DNA from: Paragemmobacter amnigenus
Lineage (GTDB): Bacteria; Pseudomonadota; Alphaproteobacteria; Rhodobacterales; Rhodobacteraceae
DNA: 64,000 nucleotides
NCBI RefSeq assembly: GCF_009908265.2
Contig: NZ_JAAATX020000001.1
Span: forward strand, 372,001-436,000
Direction: 5' to 3'
The notes under the pieces are model-generated. The model did not search any database. It had not been told where the DNA came from and saw only the letters and a list, made by a program, of their open reading frames with translations. Below are positions 15,648 to 23,154 of the stretch, piece by piece (within the stretch, counting starts at the first letter, position 1; each line of letters opens with the position of its first letter). Both the position numbers and the translations under genes were made by a program.

Positions 15648-16700
15648 ATGGTGCCCGAGGCCAAGCCGATATTGCCGGGCATCGCGGACAAGGTCGCCTT
15701 CCTGTCCACGCGGCCCGGGGTCGAGGAGGTGGTCGAAACGCATCTGGCCTATGTGTTCCTGACCGCAGACCATGCGCTGAAGCTGAAGAAGCCGGTCTGC
15801 ATCGGCCATTCCGACTGCCGCACGCTGGCCGGCCGCGAAAGGGCCGTCGCAAAGGAGATCTGGCTGAACCGGGATCTGGCGGCGGGCATCTATCTGGGCC
15901 GGTTGCCGCTGTGCTGGACGGTCAGGGGATTGCAGATCGGGGGGGACGGGCCTGTCGTCGACTGGTTGGTGGACATGAAGCGGCTGCCGCGGGCGGCGCT
16001 TCTGGACGGGATGCTGCGGCAGGGAAGGTTTCCCGCCCCCGAACAGGTCGATGCACTGGCAGACAGGCTGATCGCCTTTTACCGGCGCGGCATGAAACGA
16101 CAGCCGCCACGGCACCTTCATGCGTTGCATATCGAACGCGCCTTCGCGACCAATGCGCGCCACCTGCGCGAGCTTGCGTCCCACCTGCCCCGGCCCGCGG
16201 GTCTGGCCGTGCTTGGCGAGCTGGCGGAGAGCCTGCGGATGCTGCGTCCGGAAATCCTGTCGCGCGAACGTGACGGGATGGTGGTCGAAGGACATGGAGA
16301 CCTGCGACCGGAGCATGTCTGCCTGATCGACCCGCCGGTGATCTTCGACAGGGCAGAAGCCGCACTGGAGTTGCGGGTGGTCGATATCTGGGAGGAATGC
16401 ATGTTCCTCGGGGCCGAATGCGCGATGGCGGGCTATACCGCGCTGGGCGGCAGGCTGGCCGATGCCCTGATCGCCGCAGGGATCGAGCCACCTTCGCCGC
16501 TGCTTCTGATTGCCTACATACAGTTGCGCCTGCTGACGCGCGCGCGGCTGAGTCTCGATCATCTGCGCGACCGGCCGCCGTCCTGTCGGCAAAACTGGCC
16601 GCGAAAGGCGCAGCATTACCTTGACGCCGCCGCCGCGCTTGGCCGGATGGACGGCGACGCGGTCGCGCGCATCGGTCAGGACTTTCCCGCATCGGAGTAG
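15648..16700 (+). CDS. Aminoglycoside phosphotransferase-like kinase (COG2187 type)
   Basis: A 350-residue protein with a kinase-like fold. HALKLKKPV (about 43-51) fits the ATP-site lysine region, and GHGDLRPEHVCLIDPPVIFD (about 221-240) is the catalytic H-G-D loop followed by the metal-binding F-D; the family's usual Asn after the loop is His here, as in the HGDLRPEH subgroup. Substrate is unknown; nothing suggests antibiotic resistance. Relatives are often fused or adjacent to an ATPase domain, absent here. It closes the BON-DUF2267-kinase operon. Confidence 0.78.
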   Translation: MVPEAKPILPGIADKVAFLSTRPGVEEVVETHLAYVFLTADHALKLKKPVCIGHSDCRTLAGRERAVAKEIWLNRDLAAGIYLGRLPLCWTVRGLQIGGDGPVVDWLVDMKRLPRAALLDGMLRQGRFPAPEQVDALADRLIAFYRRGMKRQPPRHLHALHIERAFATNARHLRELASHLPRPAGLAVLGELAESLRMLRPEILSRERDGMVVEGHGDLRPEHVCLIDPPVIFDRAEAALELRVVDIWEECMFLGAECAMAGYTALGGRLADALIAAGIEPPSPLLLIAYIQLRLLTRARLSLDHLRDRPPSCRQNWPRKAQHYLDAAAALGRMDGDAVARIGQDFPASE

Positions 16701-16843
16701 TGAAGGGCGCAGTCCTCTTCCCGTCCGCGGACCACGCGCCGCCCGGCCAGCGCGCCGCGCGTTTCCGTCACCACGCTCGCCTGCTGTTCGGGGCCGTGCA
16801 GATGGTGGACGTGGACGGTGACCCGGCACCGGCAGCCATGCCA

Positions 16844-17671
16844 CTAGCGCGAGAGCAGGACGGGCACGGCCGCGCGGTCCATCAGGTCGCGCGTCACCGC
16901 CCCGACCAGAAGATCGTAAAGCTGGGTATGTCCGAAAGCCCCGGTCGCAAGGAGGTCGGCCTCTCTTTCCTTGGCGAATCTCGCGATGGCCTCGGGAAGT
17001 TCGTCACCGCTGGACATCTGGTCGGCCACTTCCACCTTGAACCCCGCGCGGTCCAGTGCGGCCGCCAGATCGTCCCGCCCGGTCAGGCCCTGCGCGACGC
17101 TGCCTGCGCGCGCATGGAAGGTCACGAGAGTGATGTCGGCCCCCGGCCCGGCAAGAGCCAGCGCATCATGGGCTGCCCGTGTCGCCTCGCGCGTGTCGGT
17201 CCAGCCGACGACGATCCGGCGCGCCGGGGCAGCGAGCCGAGCCTGCCTTCCAAGGACCAGCGCCGGACGACCGGACTCGCGGACCATCCTCTGCGCGAGA
17301 AGGCGCCCATCGGGCGAACGATCCGCCGTCGCGCCCAGAATGACCGCATCCGCCCCCCGCGCGCCGCCCATCAAGAAGGGCTCAGCCCCGTAGAGTTCGC
17401 TCTGGCCGCGATATTCGCCCCTGAGCCCGTTCCTGCGAAGCGCCTCCTCAACCAAGGCGCGGATCTTCACGGATTCCCGTTCTTCCCATTCCAGCATCGA
17501 GGCGAAATAGACCGCCTCGCCGCCCATGCCGTCTGCCCAGATGACGGGGCTGAACGGATGCAGGGCAAGGACATGGCTGTCGAAGGCCAAGGCAAGTTCG
17601 GCAACCTTCTCGACCAGCCATGCGGCCTCGGCCACGTCGAAAAGCACGGTTGCGAGTGTCGGAAGCGCCAT
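16844..17671 (-). CDS. Universal stress protein, two tandem Usp domains
   Basis: A 275-residue protein with two UspA folds. The second, from about 150, has IVVGWTDTREATRAAHDAL and ends ADLLATGAFGHTQLYDLLVGAVTRDLMDRAAVPVLLSR (in parts), giving the G-x2-G-x(9)-G-like loop common in Usp C-termini; the first is more divergent (VILGATADRSPDGRLLAQRM). Usp proteins act in stress survival, often under oxygen or energy limitation. The ATG at 17671 is preceded by GGAGTGACG. An Fnr-type box lies 95 bp upstream. Confidence 0.88.
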   Translation of the reverse strand: MALPTLATVLFDVAEAAWLVEKVAELALAFDSHVLALHPFSPVIWADGMGGEAVYFASMLEWEERESVKIRALVEEALRRNGLRGEYRGQSELYGAEPFLMGGARGADAVILGATADRSPDGRLLAQRMVRESGRPALVLGRQARLAAPARRIVVGWTDTREATRAAHDALALAGPGADITLVTFHARAGSVAQGLTGRDDLAAALDRAGFKVEVADQMSSGDELPEAIARFAKEREADLLATGAFGHTQLYDLLVGAVTRDLMDRAAVPVLLSR

Positions 17672-17766
17672 CTGCGTCACTCCATTGTTGCAGGTCGGGC
17701 GGGGCATCGGGGCCATGGTCCGCCGGTGTTCAGGTCAAGGATTTGCGCCCTTCGCACCGGAGGGCA

Positions 17767-17780
17767 TTGACAGCCATCAT
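17767..17780 (-). promoter_or_regulatory. Fnr-type box ahead of the universal stress protein gene
   Basis: On the plus strand TTGAC-AGCC-ATCAT; read toward the gene ATGAT-GGCT-GTCAA. It ends 95 bp before the 17671 start and lies just after the stop of the nitroreductase gene. Confidence 0.58.
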
Positions 17781-17786
17781 CCGCGG

Positions 17787-18434
17787 TCAGGCCGGCCAGC
17801 CGACAGGTTGCACAAAGGTTGGATATTCGTGCCGGGCCAGCCCGAGACCGGCCGAAATGGCATCCCGGTCGATCCCTCCGACGAGGCAGGTTCCAAGGCC
17901 GCGCGCGGCGGCAAAGAGATAGGTGTTTTCGGACACCATGGCCGCATCCACCATGGCGTAGAGCCTTTTCTGATCGTCTGGCCCGGCCGCATCCAGCCGC
18001 CGCAGGTCCGACACGAGGATCAGGCAGACAGGGGCCGTGGCGACGAAGGGCTGTGAGGACAGCCGCGCGCGGATGTCGTCGGCCTTCCAGACCCGCGCGG
18101 CATCCTGCCGGGGATCATAGACGGTGACGCCATCCGCTGTCGCGGCATGGACGATCACGTCCGCCGCCCCGCGCCATGACGGGGCCGTGTGCAGCCCCTC
18201 TTTCGCGCGGTTGATGCCAAAGCCCGCCCAGAGCAGTTCGGCCAGAAGCGCGGGATCGATCCTGCGGTCGGCGAAGGCCCGGACGGACCGGCGGCTCTGC
18301 AGGGCTTCGGTCACGGTCAGTTCGGGCGGGCTGGCCGCCTGCACCGGTGCCGCAGGCAGCGTGACGGCCAAGCCCGCCGTCAGCAACAGGTGGCGGCGGG
18401 AAAGCGGGATCTTCGGGCCGGTCGGCGGCTGCAT
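17787..18434 (-). CDS. Nitroreductase/SagB-type oxidoreductase with Tat signal
   Basis: A 215-residue flavoprotein-like protein. The N-terminus has LSRRHLLLTAGLAVTLPAAPVQA, a Tat-type signal (twin Arg, hydrophobic core, AxA-type cleavage near QAA), so the folded FMN protein is probably exported. The core begins EALQSRRSVRAFADRRIDPALLAELLWAGFG (seen in parts), the FMN-binding opening of the nitroreductase fold, and SENTYLFAAARGLGTCLVG is the second motif. GAGG precedes the start. Its substrate is unknown. An Fnr-type box lies 69 bp upstream, and the E1/cytochrome/O-acyltransferase operon ends just before it. Confidence 0.82.
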   Translation of the reverse strand: MQPPTGPKIPLSRRHLLLTAGLAVTLPAAPVQAASPPELTVTEALQSRRSVRAFADRRIDPALLAELLWAGFGINRAKEGLHTAPSWRGAADVIVHAATADGVTVYDPRQDAARVWKADDIRARLSSQPFVATAPVCLILVSDLRRLDAAGPDDQKRLYAMVDAAMVSENTYLFAAARGLGTCLVGGIDRDAISAGLGLARHEYPTFVQPVGWPA

Positions 18435-18500
18435 CGGGAAACCTCGTCCATGTGGGTGCGGTCTGGCTCCCTGCGAAGCTGCCGCCTGCCAGGTGCGCCG

Positions 18501-19457
18501 TCATTGTCCGCCGTCATTCCCTGCCAGAACCCCGCCAAGGCCGAGGTCGAGCCAGCGCGTCACGCCGCTCCGGTTCAGGTGGTCGGTGTCGAAATAGTAT
18601 CGCGGCTCGGGGATCAGGGCGGAATGGTCGACCAGCGGCACGTCGAGACGCTGTGCGAGTTCGGCCAGACCGGAGGCCAGACCCGGCACCTCGGGCACGG
18701 CCGCGCGGAAGGCGTCAGGCAGGGGCGGACGCAGCAGCACGACCCGCGCCCCCTGCGCCCGTGCCAGAAGGATCGTCGCCTCCAGTTCGTCGAGCGCGCG
18801 CCCGACGGTCCCGTCGTCATCCCCGCCCGGAAAGAGGAACGCGATGCGCGACCGGAGCGCGGCAGGGGATGGTCGCGGCGAGCTGTCGAAGCGGTCTTCC
18901 GCCGACCACGTCGGAGGCGCAAGCCGGCGACGGTCGTTGATGCGGGCGAAACCCGTCACCTGCGCCAGCCATGTCTTCCACGACAGCCCGCGCGGGACGG
19001 CACGCGCAAGCACACGCGCAGTGCGGATATCGGCCGGTATCTTCGGCAAGAGGTCATCGTCGCCAAGGCGATCCCGATTCCAGCGGCGATGGGCGAAAGC
19101 GAAATCGTCGAGCAGGATGACGACTCCCCGGCTGCGATGATCCATGAACCAGCGTTCCGCAACGATGCGCAGGACGAAGGGCCCCGCACCCGTCAGGGCA
19201 AGCACGCGGATTCTTTGTCCGCTGCGCTGCGTGATGCGCGCGGGCATGTCGGCGATGCCAAGAGGGATGCCATGTGACGCCCCGAGGATCAGCCAGTCAG
19301 CCCCTTCGGACGGGGAAGCCATGGACAGGAAAGGGTTCCGCGCCGGGCCGGAGCGAAGCGCGCGATCCGACCAGACGAAGAGGCCCGCATAGAGGAGGGC
19401 GCCGATCAAAAGGAAAAGGACGATCCGCAAAGGGTGCCAACGTTCAGAATCCGGCAT
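18501..19457 (-). CDS. SGNH-like O-acyltransferase partner protein
   Basis: A 318-residue protein with one N-terminal membrane segment (IVLFLLIGALLYAGLFVW), the rest probably periplasmic. LILGASHG (about 57-64) fits the nucleophile block and FDTDHLNRSGV near 297 fits the catalytic D-x-x-H block of SGNH/AlgJ-type proteins that pass acyl groups to polysaccharides. The ATG at 19457 overlaps the end of the MBOAT gene by 14 bases, so the two are surely co-expressed. I infer a two-protein O-acylation machine; the acceptor is unknown and no polysaccharide synthase is nearby. Confidence 0.72.
   Translation of the reverse strand: MPDSERWHPLRIVLFLLIGALLYAGLFVWSDRALRSGPARNPFLSMASPSEGADWLILGASHGIPLGIADMPARITQRSGQRIRVLALTGAGPFVLRIVAERWFMDHRSRGVVILLDDFAFAHRRWNRDRLGDDDLLPKIPADIRTARVLARAVPRGLSWKTWLAQVTGFARINDRRRLAPPTWSAEDRFDSSPRPSPAALRSRIAFLFPGGDDDGTVGRALDELEATILLARAQGARVVLLRPPLPDAFRAAVPEVPGLASGLAELAQRLDVPLVDHSALIPEPRYYFDTDHLNRSGVTRWLDLGLGGVLAGNDGGQ
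18504..18517 (-). promoter_or_regulatory. Fnr-type box ahead of the nitroreductase gene
   Basis: Plus strand TTGTC-CGCC-GTCAT; read toward the gene ATGAC-GGCG-GACAA. It ends 69 bp before the start at 18434 and lies inside the last codons of the upstream SGNH-like gene. Confidence 0.5.
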
Positions 19458-20799
19458 AGATGAACTCCTGTCCCTGCCAGCGCCCCGCGAGCAGGAGAAG
19501 GCCCAGCCCCGCGTAGAGCCCGGCCCAGCGCAGCGGCAGGGGCATCGCCGCCAGACGTCCTGCGATACCGGGCCGCCCCGCGGCGGCCTCTGCAAGGAAG
19601 AGCGCCCCGACGAGGGTGGCGCAGAGCCTGTGGTCGGCGGTGTAGGGATGCGCGGGGATCAGGGCCGGAAAGGCACCCATGTTCTGCGCCAGCCGGCGCA
19701 ACAGGGTCAGCGCCGCGCCGATACCGTCCGCCCGGAAGAAAACCCATGTCAGCAGCAGAAGGTGGAAGGTGACGATTGCGCGCAACAGTTTCGGCAGGGC
19801 GCGGGACGGGACGGGCAGAAATGTCTCGGCCACGACAAAGGCGCCGTTCATCGCGCCCCAGACGACGAACCCCCAGCCGAGGCCGTAGCCCAGACCCGAA
19901 TGCCAGAGGCCCGACAGCAGGAAGACGGTCATCAGGTTCATGGCCTGCCTTGCCCGCCCGGCCCTGCTGCCGCCCAGCGGGATATAGACGAAATCGCGAA
20001 ACCATGTGCCAAGCGTCACATGCCAGCGCCGCGACCAGAACTCCGACACGGTGACAGACAGGTAGGGCCGGTCGAAGTTGCGCGACAGGCGCAGGCCGAC
20101 AAGGGCGGACAGGCCGATGGCGATGTCGCTGTAGCCGGAGAAGTCGCAATAGATCTGGAAGGCAAAGGCATAGACGGACAGGAGCAGATCGACAGGCGCT
20201 GCAAGCGCCGGTTGCGCGAACCCCGCCGCGACGACGGGTGACAGGGTGTCGGCGATCACGACCTTCTTCACGAGGCCGGTGACGAGATAGGCCAGCCCCA
20301 GCGACGCAAGCTTTGGCCGTACGGCTATGTCAGGGAATTGCGGGATCAGGGCCCCTGCCCTTTCGATCGGGCCGGCGAGCAGTTTCGGAAACCACAGCAG
20401 ATGCAGGATCAGCCCGACCCGCTGGCCCCACCCTGCCGTCCGTGTCCCCCCGGCGATCAGGGCGATGGCGGTAAAGACGAGGAAGGACAGTCCCGGCGGG
20501 GCCTGCGGGTCCGGCAGCCCCGCCAGTTCGAAGAACCGTGCCCAGAGCAGGACGAGCACGAGCACGGCAAACCCGCACCCTTTGCGAATACGGGCGGGCC
20601 CTTTCTGCGGGGGTGCCGAGGCAACGAGGGTCACGCCACAGATGGCAGCCAGCCAGACCAGACGCATGGCATCGGGGGCGGCGTAGAAGACCAGACTGGC
20701 TAGGATCAGCCAGACGCGCCTTGCCGGAGGTGGCAGAAGGGCGACACCCGCGACGACGGCGGCAAGGAAGAGCCAGAATGTGAGGTCTGTATAGGACAT
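19444..20799 (-). CDS. MBOAT family membrane-bound O-acyltransferase
   Basis: A 451-residue multi-spanning membrane protein, AlgI/DltB-like. WFPKLLAGPIERAG (about 136-149), the FWSRRWHVTLGTWFRDFVYI block near 250, and LLSGLWHSGLGYGLGW near 295 with the conserved catalytic His are all present. It moves acyl groups across the inner membrane for O-acylation of a periplasmic or surface glycan, with the SGNH-like protein downstream. The start lies three bases after the stop of the second cytochrome gene, with AGGAGGGG a little further up. The operon link to E1 and cytochrome genes is unusual. Confidence 0.9.
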   Translation of the reverse strand: MSYTDLTFWLFLAAVVAGVALLPPPARRVWLILASLVFYAAPDAMRLVWLAAICGVTLVASAPPQKGPARIRKGCGFAVLVLVLLWARFFELAGLPDPQAPPGLSFLVFTAIALIAGGTRTAGWGQRVGLILHLLWFPKLLAGPIERAGALIPQFPDIAVRPKLASLGLAYLVTGLVKKVVIADTLSPVVAAGFAQPALAAPVDLLLSVYAFAFQIYCDFSGYSDIAIGLSALVGLRLSRNFDRPYLSVTVSEFWSRRWHVTLGTWFRDFVYIPLGGSRAGRARQAMNLMTVFLLSGLWHSGLGYGLGWGFVVWGAMNGAFVVAETFLPVPSRALPKLLRAIVTFHLLLLTWVFFRADGIGAALTLLRRLAQNMGAFPALIPAHPYTADHRLCATLVGALFLAEAAAGRPGIAGRLAAMPLPLRWAGLYAGLGLLLLAGRWQGQEFIYAGF

Positions 20800-20802
20800 G
20801 AC

Positions 20803-21333
20803 CTAGTAGGACGCCCCTCCTGCCCGCAATTCGGGGGGGATGGCGTCGATGGGCAGCCCCGCATTCACGGCAAGGTAATCGGCCAGCTGGTCGCGCTCGG
20901 GCGTGGTCAGGGGGATTTCGACATGGCTGGGCTTGGCCAGCGTGCCCAGCCATGCCTCCCGCGTGCGGGCCTGCGTGACCACGACCGTGACGATGTGGCA
21001 GGACTGGCACCGCTCCAGCGTCATGTCGCGCCCGTCCGGCTGCAGGGCGGCGGGATCGACCGGCGCGGCATAGGCCAGATAATCCGCAAGGGTGCGCGCC
21101 TGCCAGTCATCCAGCCCCGCAATCCCGGGCAGATCGCCCCGTTCGATGCGGGACAGCCATTCTTCCGCGGTCGCGGCAGCGGCAAGCCGACCGGCAAGCG
21201 ATGCGTCTGCCGACAGCGCAGCCGCAAGGATCGTCCGTCCCCCGTCGGGAATGAAGGCGAAGGTATCCTCCTGCGCGATGGCCCATGTTGCGGCGACCAG
21301 AACCGGCACGGCGAGCGTCAGCTTTCCTGTCAT
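20803..21333 (-). CDS. Monoheme c-type cytochrome (second of pair)
   Basis: A 176-residue periplasmic cytochrome with signal peptide (TLAVPVLVAATWAIA) and one haem motif, CQSCH, near residue 114, in the context GRDMTLERCQSCH. The segment after it (TREAWLGTLAKPSHVEIPLT, ERDQLADYLAVN) resembles cytochrome domains of quinohaemoprotein dehydrogenase systems. It shares FIPDGGR and GRDM blocks with the cytochrome encoded just upstream, so the two are paralogues. GGAGGGAAG precedes the ATG. Likely role: taking electrons from a periplasmic dehydrogenase, possibly the Tat-signal E1. Confidence 0.85.
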   Translation of the reverse strand: MTGKLTLAVPVLVAATWAIAQEDTFAFIPDGGRTILAAALSADASLAGRLAAAATAEEWLSRIERGDLPGIAGLDDWQARTLADYLAYAAPVDPAALQPDGRDMTLERCQSCHIVTVVVTQARTREAWLGTLAKPSHVEIPLTTPERDQLADYLAVNAGLPIDAIPPELRAGGASY

Positions 21334-21345
21334 GCTTCCCTCCAA

Positions 21346-21858
21346 TCAGAAACGGAACTCGGGTGGCACGTCTTCGGGGCGCAGCGGCATGTTGATCGCG
21401 GAATAGTCGGCAAAGATCGCCCGCTGCCGGTCGTCCAGGGGAATCGCGGCATGGAAGGGCGAAGCGAAGATCGACAGCCACCCCTGACGGTCACGCCGGT
21501 GCATCAGGTATCCCGAGAACAGCGAATGGCAGGACTGGCACTGCGCCAGCGCCATGTCGCGTCCGTCAGGGGGGAGTCCGGCAACAGGGTCGTCCCCCGT
21601 GACCAGGGGGGCGACCCGCGCCAGATAGGCGGCAAGGGTTTCCACCTCGCGCGGGGTCAAGGCGGCGCCGGTCAGGGCTGCGGTCCATTCGGCTTCGCTC
21701 CGCGTCGTGCCAAGCGCGGCCTGCTGTGCGGGGCGGTCCGGAAAGGCGCGGGAAAATATCCCGCGTCCGCCATCGGGCAGAAAGGCGAAGGGATCGCCAT
21801 TGCCCGCTGCTGCGGCCGCAAGCGCGCAAAGGGCGGCGGCGATCAGGAACCGGCGCAT
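21346..21858 (-). CDS. Monoheme c-type cytochrome (first of pair)
   Basis: A 170-residue periplasmic cytochrome. The signal peptide is RRFLIAAALCALAAAAAG; the haem motif CQSCH follows GRDMALAQ near residue 117. The following region (DRQGWLSIFASPFHAAIPLD, RQRAIFADYSAIN) parallels its neighbour. The FLPDGGR segment near the mature N-terminus is shared by both. The start overlaps the end of the zinc-ribbon gene by 16 bases. A Met in YLMHRR or INMPL could be the second haem ligand; I cannot choose. Confidence 0.85.
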   Translation of the reverse strand: MRRFLIAAALCALAAAAAGNGDPFAFLPDGGRGIFSRAFPDRPAQQAALGTTRSEAEWTAALTGAALTPREVETLAAYLARVAPLVTGDDPVAGLPPDGRDMALAQCQSCHSLFSGYLMHRRDRQGWLSIFASPFHAAIPLDDRQRAIFADYSAINMPLRPEDVPPEFRF

Positions 21859-22109
21859 CGCTCCATCTCCGCGAAGTCGAAGACCGGCACGGGGAGCGGA
21901 TCGGCCGCCGCGCAACCGGCAAAGCCGGCCCCGCGCATCCGGTCGATCATCACCACCGTCGCGTCATCCACATATTCCTCGCCGCAGCCGGGGCAGACCA
22001 TCGCGGGAATGTTGCGGATGACGACCAGCCCCGCGTCCTGCCAGAAGGCGGTGCTGATATGCGCATGGCGCAGCGCGACATCGTCACAGCGGTCGCAGAC
22101 GATCCGCAT
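21843..22109 (-). CDS. YgiT-type zinc-ribbon protein
   Basis: An 88-residue protein with CDRC (5-8 from the chosen start) and CPGC near 39-42, the two Cys pairs of a YgiT/MqsA-type zinc ribbon, with GLVVIRNIPAMVCPGCGEEY between helix and ribbon as in that family. Such domains are usually antitoxin N-termini, but there is no DNA-binding C-terminus and no toxin gene beside it. It sits between E1-beta and cytochrome genes, overlapping the latter. The ATG at 22109 gives a clean ribbon; an in-frame ATG at 22166 close to the E1-beta stop would add 19 residues. Role in the operon unknown. Confidence 0.68.
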   Translation of the reverse strand: MRIVCDRCDDVALRHAHISTAFWQDAGLVVIRNIPAMVCPGCGEEYVDDATVVMIDRMRGAGFAGCAAADPLPVPVFDFAEMERCAGS

Positions 22110-22169
22110 CCCTGCCGCAGCCGGGTGGACCGGGGCCGCATCCAGATTGTTGCATCCGTTCCGCATGGC

Positions 22170-23138
22170 CTACACCATCGCCTTCGCCGCAGCGACGATC
22201 CGTGCCGCATCGGGCCGCATCCATCTGAACATCTCGGGCGAGGCAGGCGGCGGCGCGTCCGGAAAGGCGATCCGCCGGAACCGCGCGCCATCCACGTTTT
22301 CGGCACAGCGGGCCACGACTTCGGCGGCAGGGCCGAGCGTGTAATAGGTCTGGTCCACCGCCAGCAGGCGTCGCGTCTTGGCGACCGAGGTCACCAGCGT
22401 TTCGGTATCCATCTGTTTCAGCACCCGCAGGTCGATGACCTCGACCGACATCCCCTCGGCGGTCAGCAGTCCCGCCGCCTCCAGCACATCAGGCATTCCG
22501 CCGCCCGATCCCACGAGGGTCAGGTCGGTGCCTTCCTGCCGGATGGCGGCCTTGTCCAGCGGAACCTCGAAGGGTTCGTCCGGCACCTCTTCGGACAGCA
22601 TCCGCAGACCGGCGGGATAGAGATAGACCACCGGATCGGGGCTTCGCAGCGCAGAATGCATCATCCCCTTCGCGTCATAGGGGGTCGAGGGGATCACGGT
22701 CCGCCCCCCCGGAATGTGCATGTAGGTGGAGTCGATCTCGTAATCCGAATGCTGGCCCGCGAAGCCGGGTGTCTGACCCGTCATCTCCATCACGAACACG
22801 ACCGGCATGGACGCCTTGCCCCCCGTCATGTGGCGCAGCTTGCCCGCGTGGTTCTGGATCACCTGGAAGGGCATTCCCGCCCCCTGATAGGGGATGTAGG
22901 TCGCCGCCCGCGATCCCGCGAGGCCCGCCCCCAGCACGGCCGAGGCCATCCAGTTCTCGTCTATGCCCGTGTTGACCACACGCCTGCGCCCGAATTCGGT
23001 TTCAAGGTTGATCACCGGCATTCCGGCATTCGACGCCACGGGCGGGGTCAGTTCGAAGATCCAGACCATGGCCGGATCGGCCCGCATCTCGGCCTGCACG
23101 GCCTCCAGAACGGAATACATCCATGTCTTGACGGTCAT
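22170..23138 (-). CDS. Thiamine-diphosphate dehydrogenase E1 component, beta subunit
   Basis: A 322-residue transketolase-like subunit of the PdhB/AcoB type: VNTGIDENWMASAVLGAGLAG near 59-80 contains the conserved Glu that activates the cofactor in related enzymes (here in GIDEN), and PGGRTVIPSTPYDAKGMMHSA, PVVYLY and VIDLRVLKQMD fit the beta chain. It has no signal peptide of its own. GGGAGGACAGG sets the start, 16 bases after the alpha gene. If alpha is exported by Tat, beta would need to travel as a folded partner. No E2 or E3 gene is nearby. Confidence 0.88.
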   Translation of the reverse strand: MTVKTWMYSVLEAVQAEMRADPAMVWIFELTPPVASNAGMPVINLETEFGRRRVVNTGIDENWMASAVLGAGLAGSRAATYIPYQGAGMPFQVIQNHAGKLRHMTGGKASMPVVFVMEMTGQTPGFAGQHSDYEIDSTYMHIPGGRTVIPSTPYDAKGMMHSALRSPDPVVYLYPAGLRMLSEEVPDEPFEVPLDKAAIRQEGTDLTLVGSGGGMPDVLEAAGLLTAEGMSVEVIDLRVLKQMDTETLVTSVAKTRRLLAVDQTYYTLGPAAEVVARCAENVDGARFRRIAFPDAPPPASPEMFRWMRPDAARIVAAAKAMV

Positions 23139-23154
23139 CCTGTCCTCCCGGTGT

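Noticed and set aside
15648-16700. Aminoglycoside resistance gene
   Set aside because: The kinase loop fits a broad family of unknown substrate in a stress operon; nothing points to antibiotic resistance.
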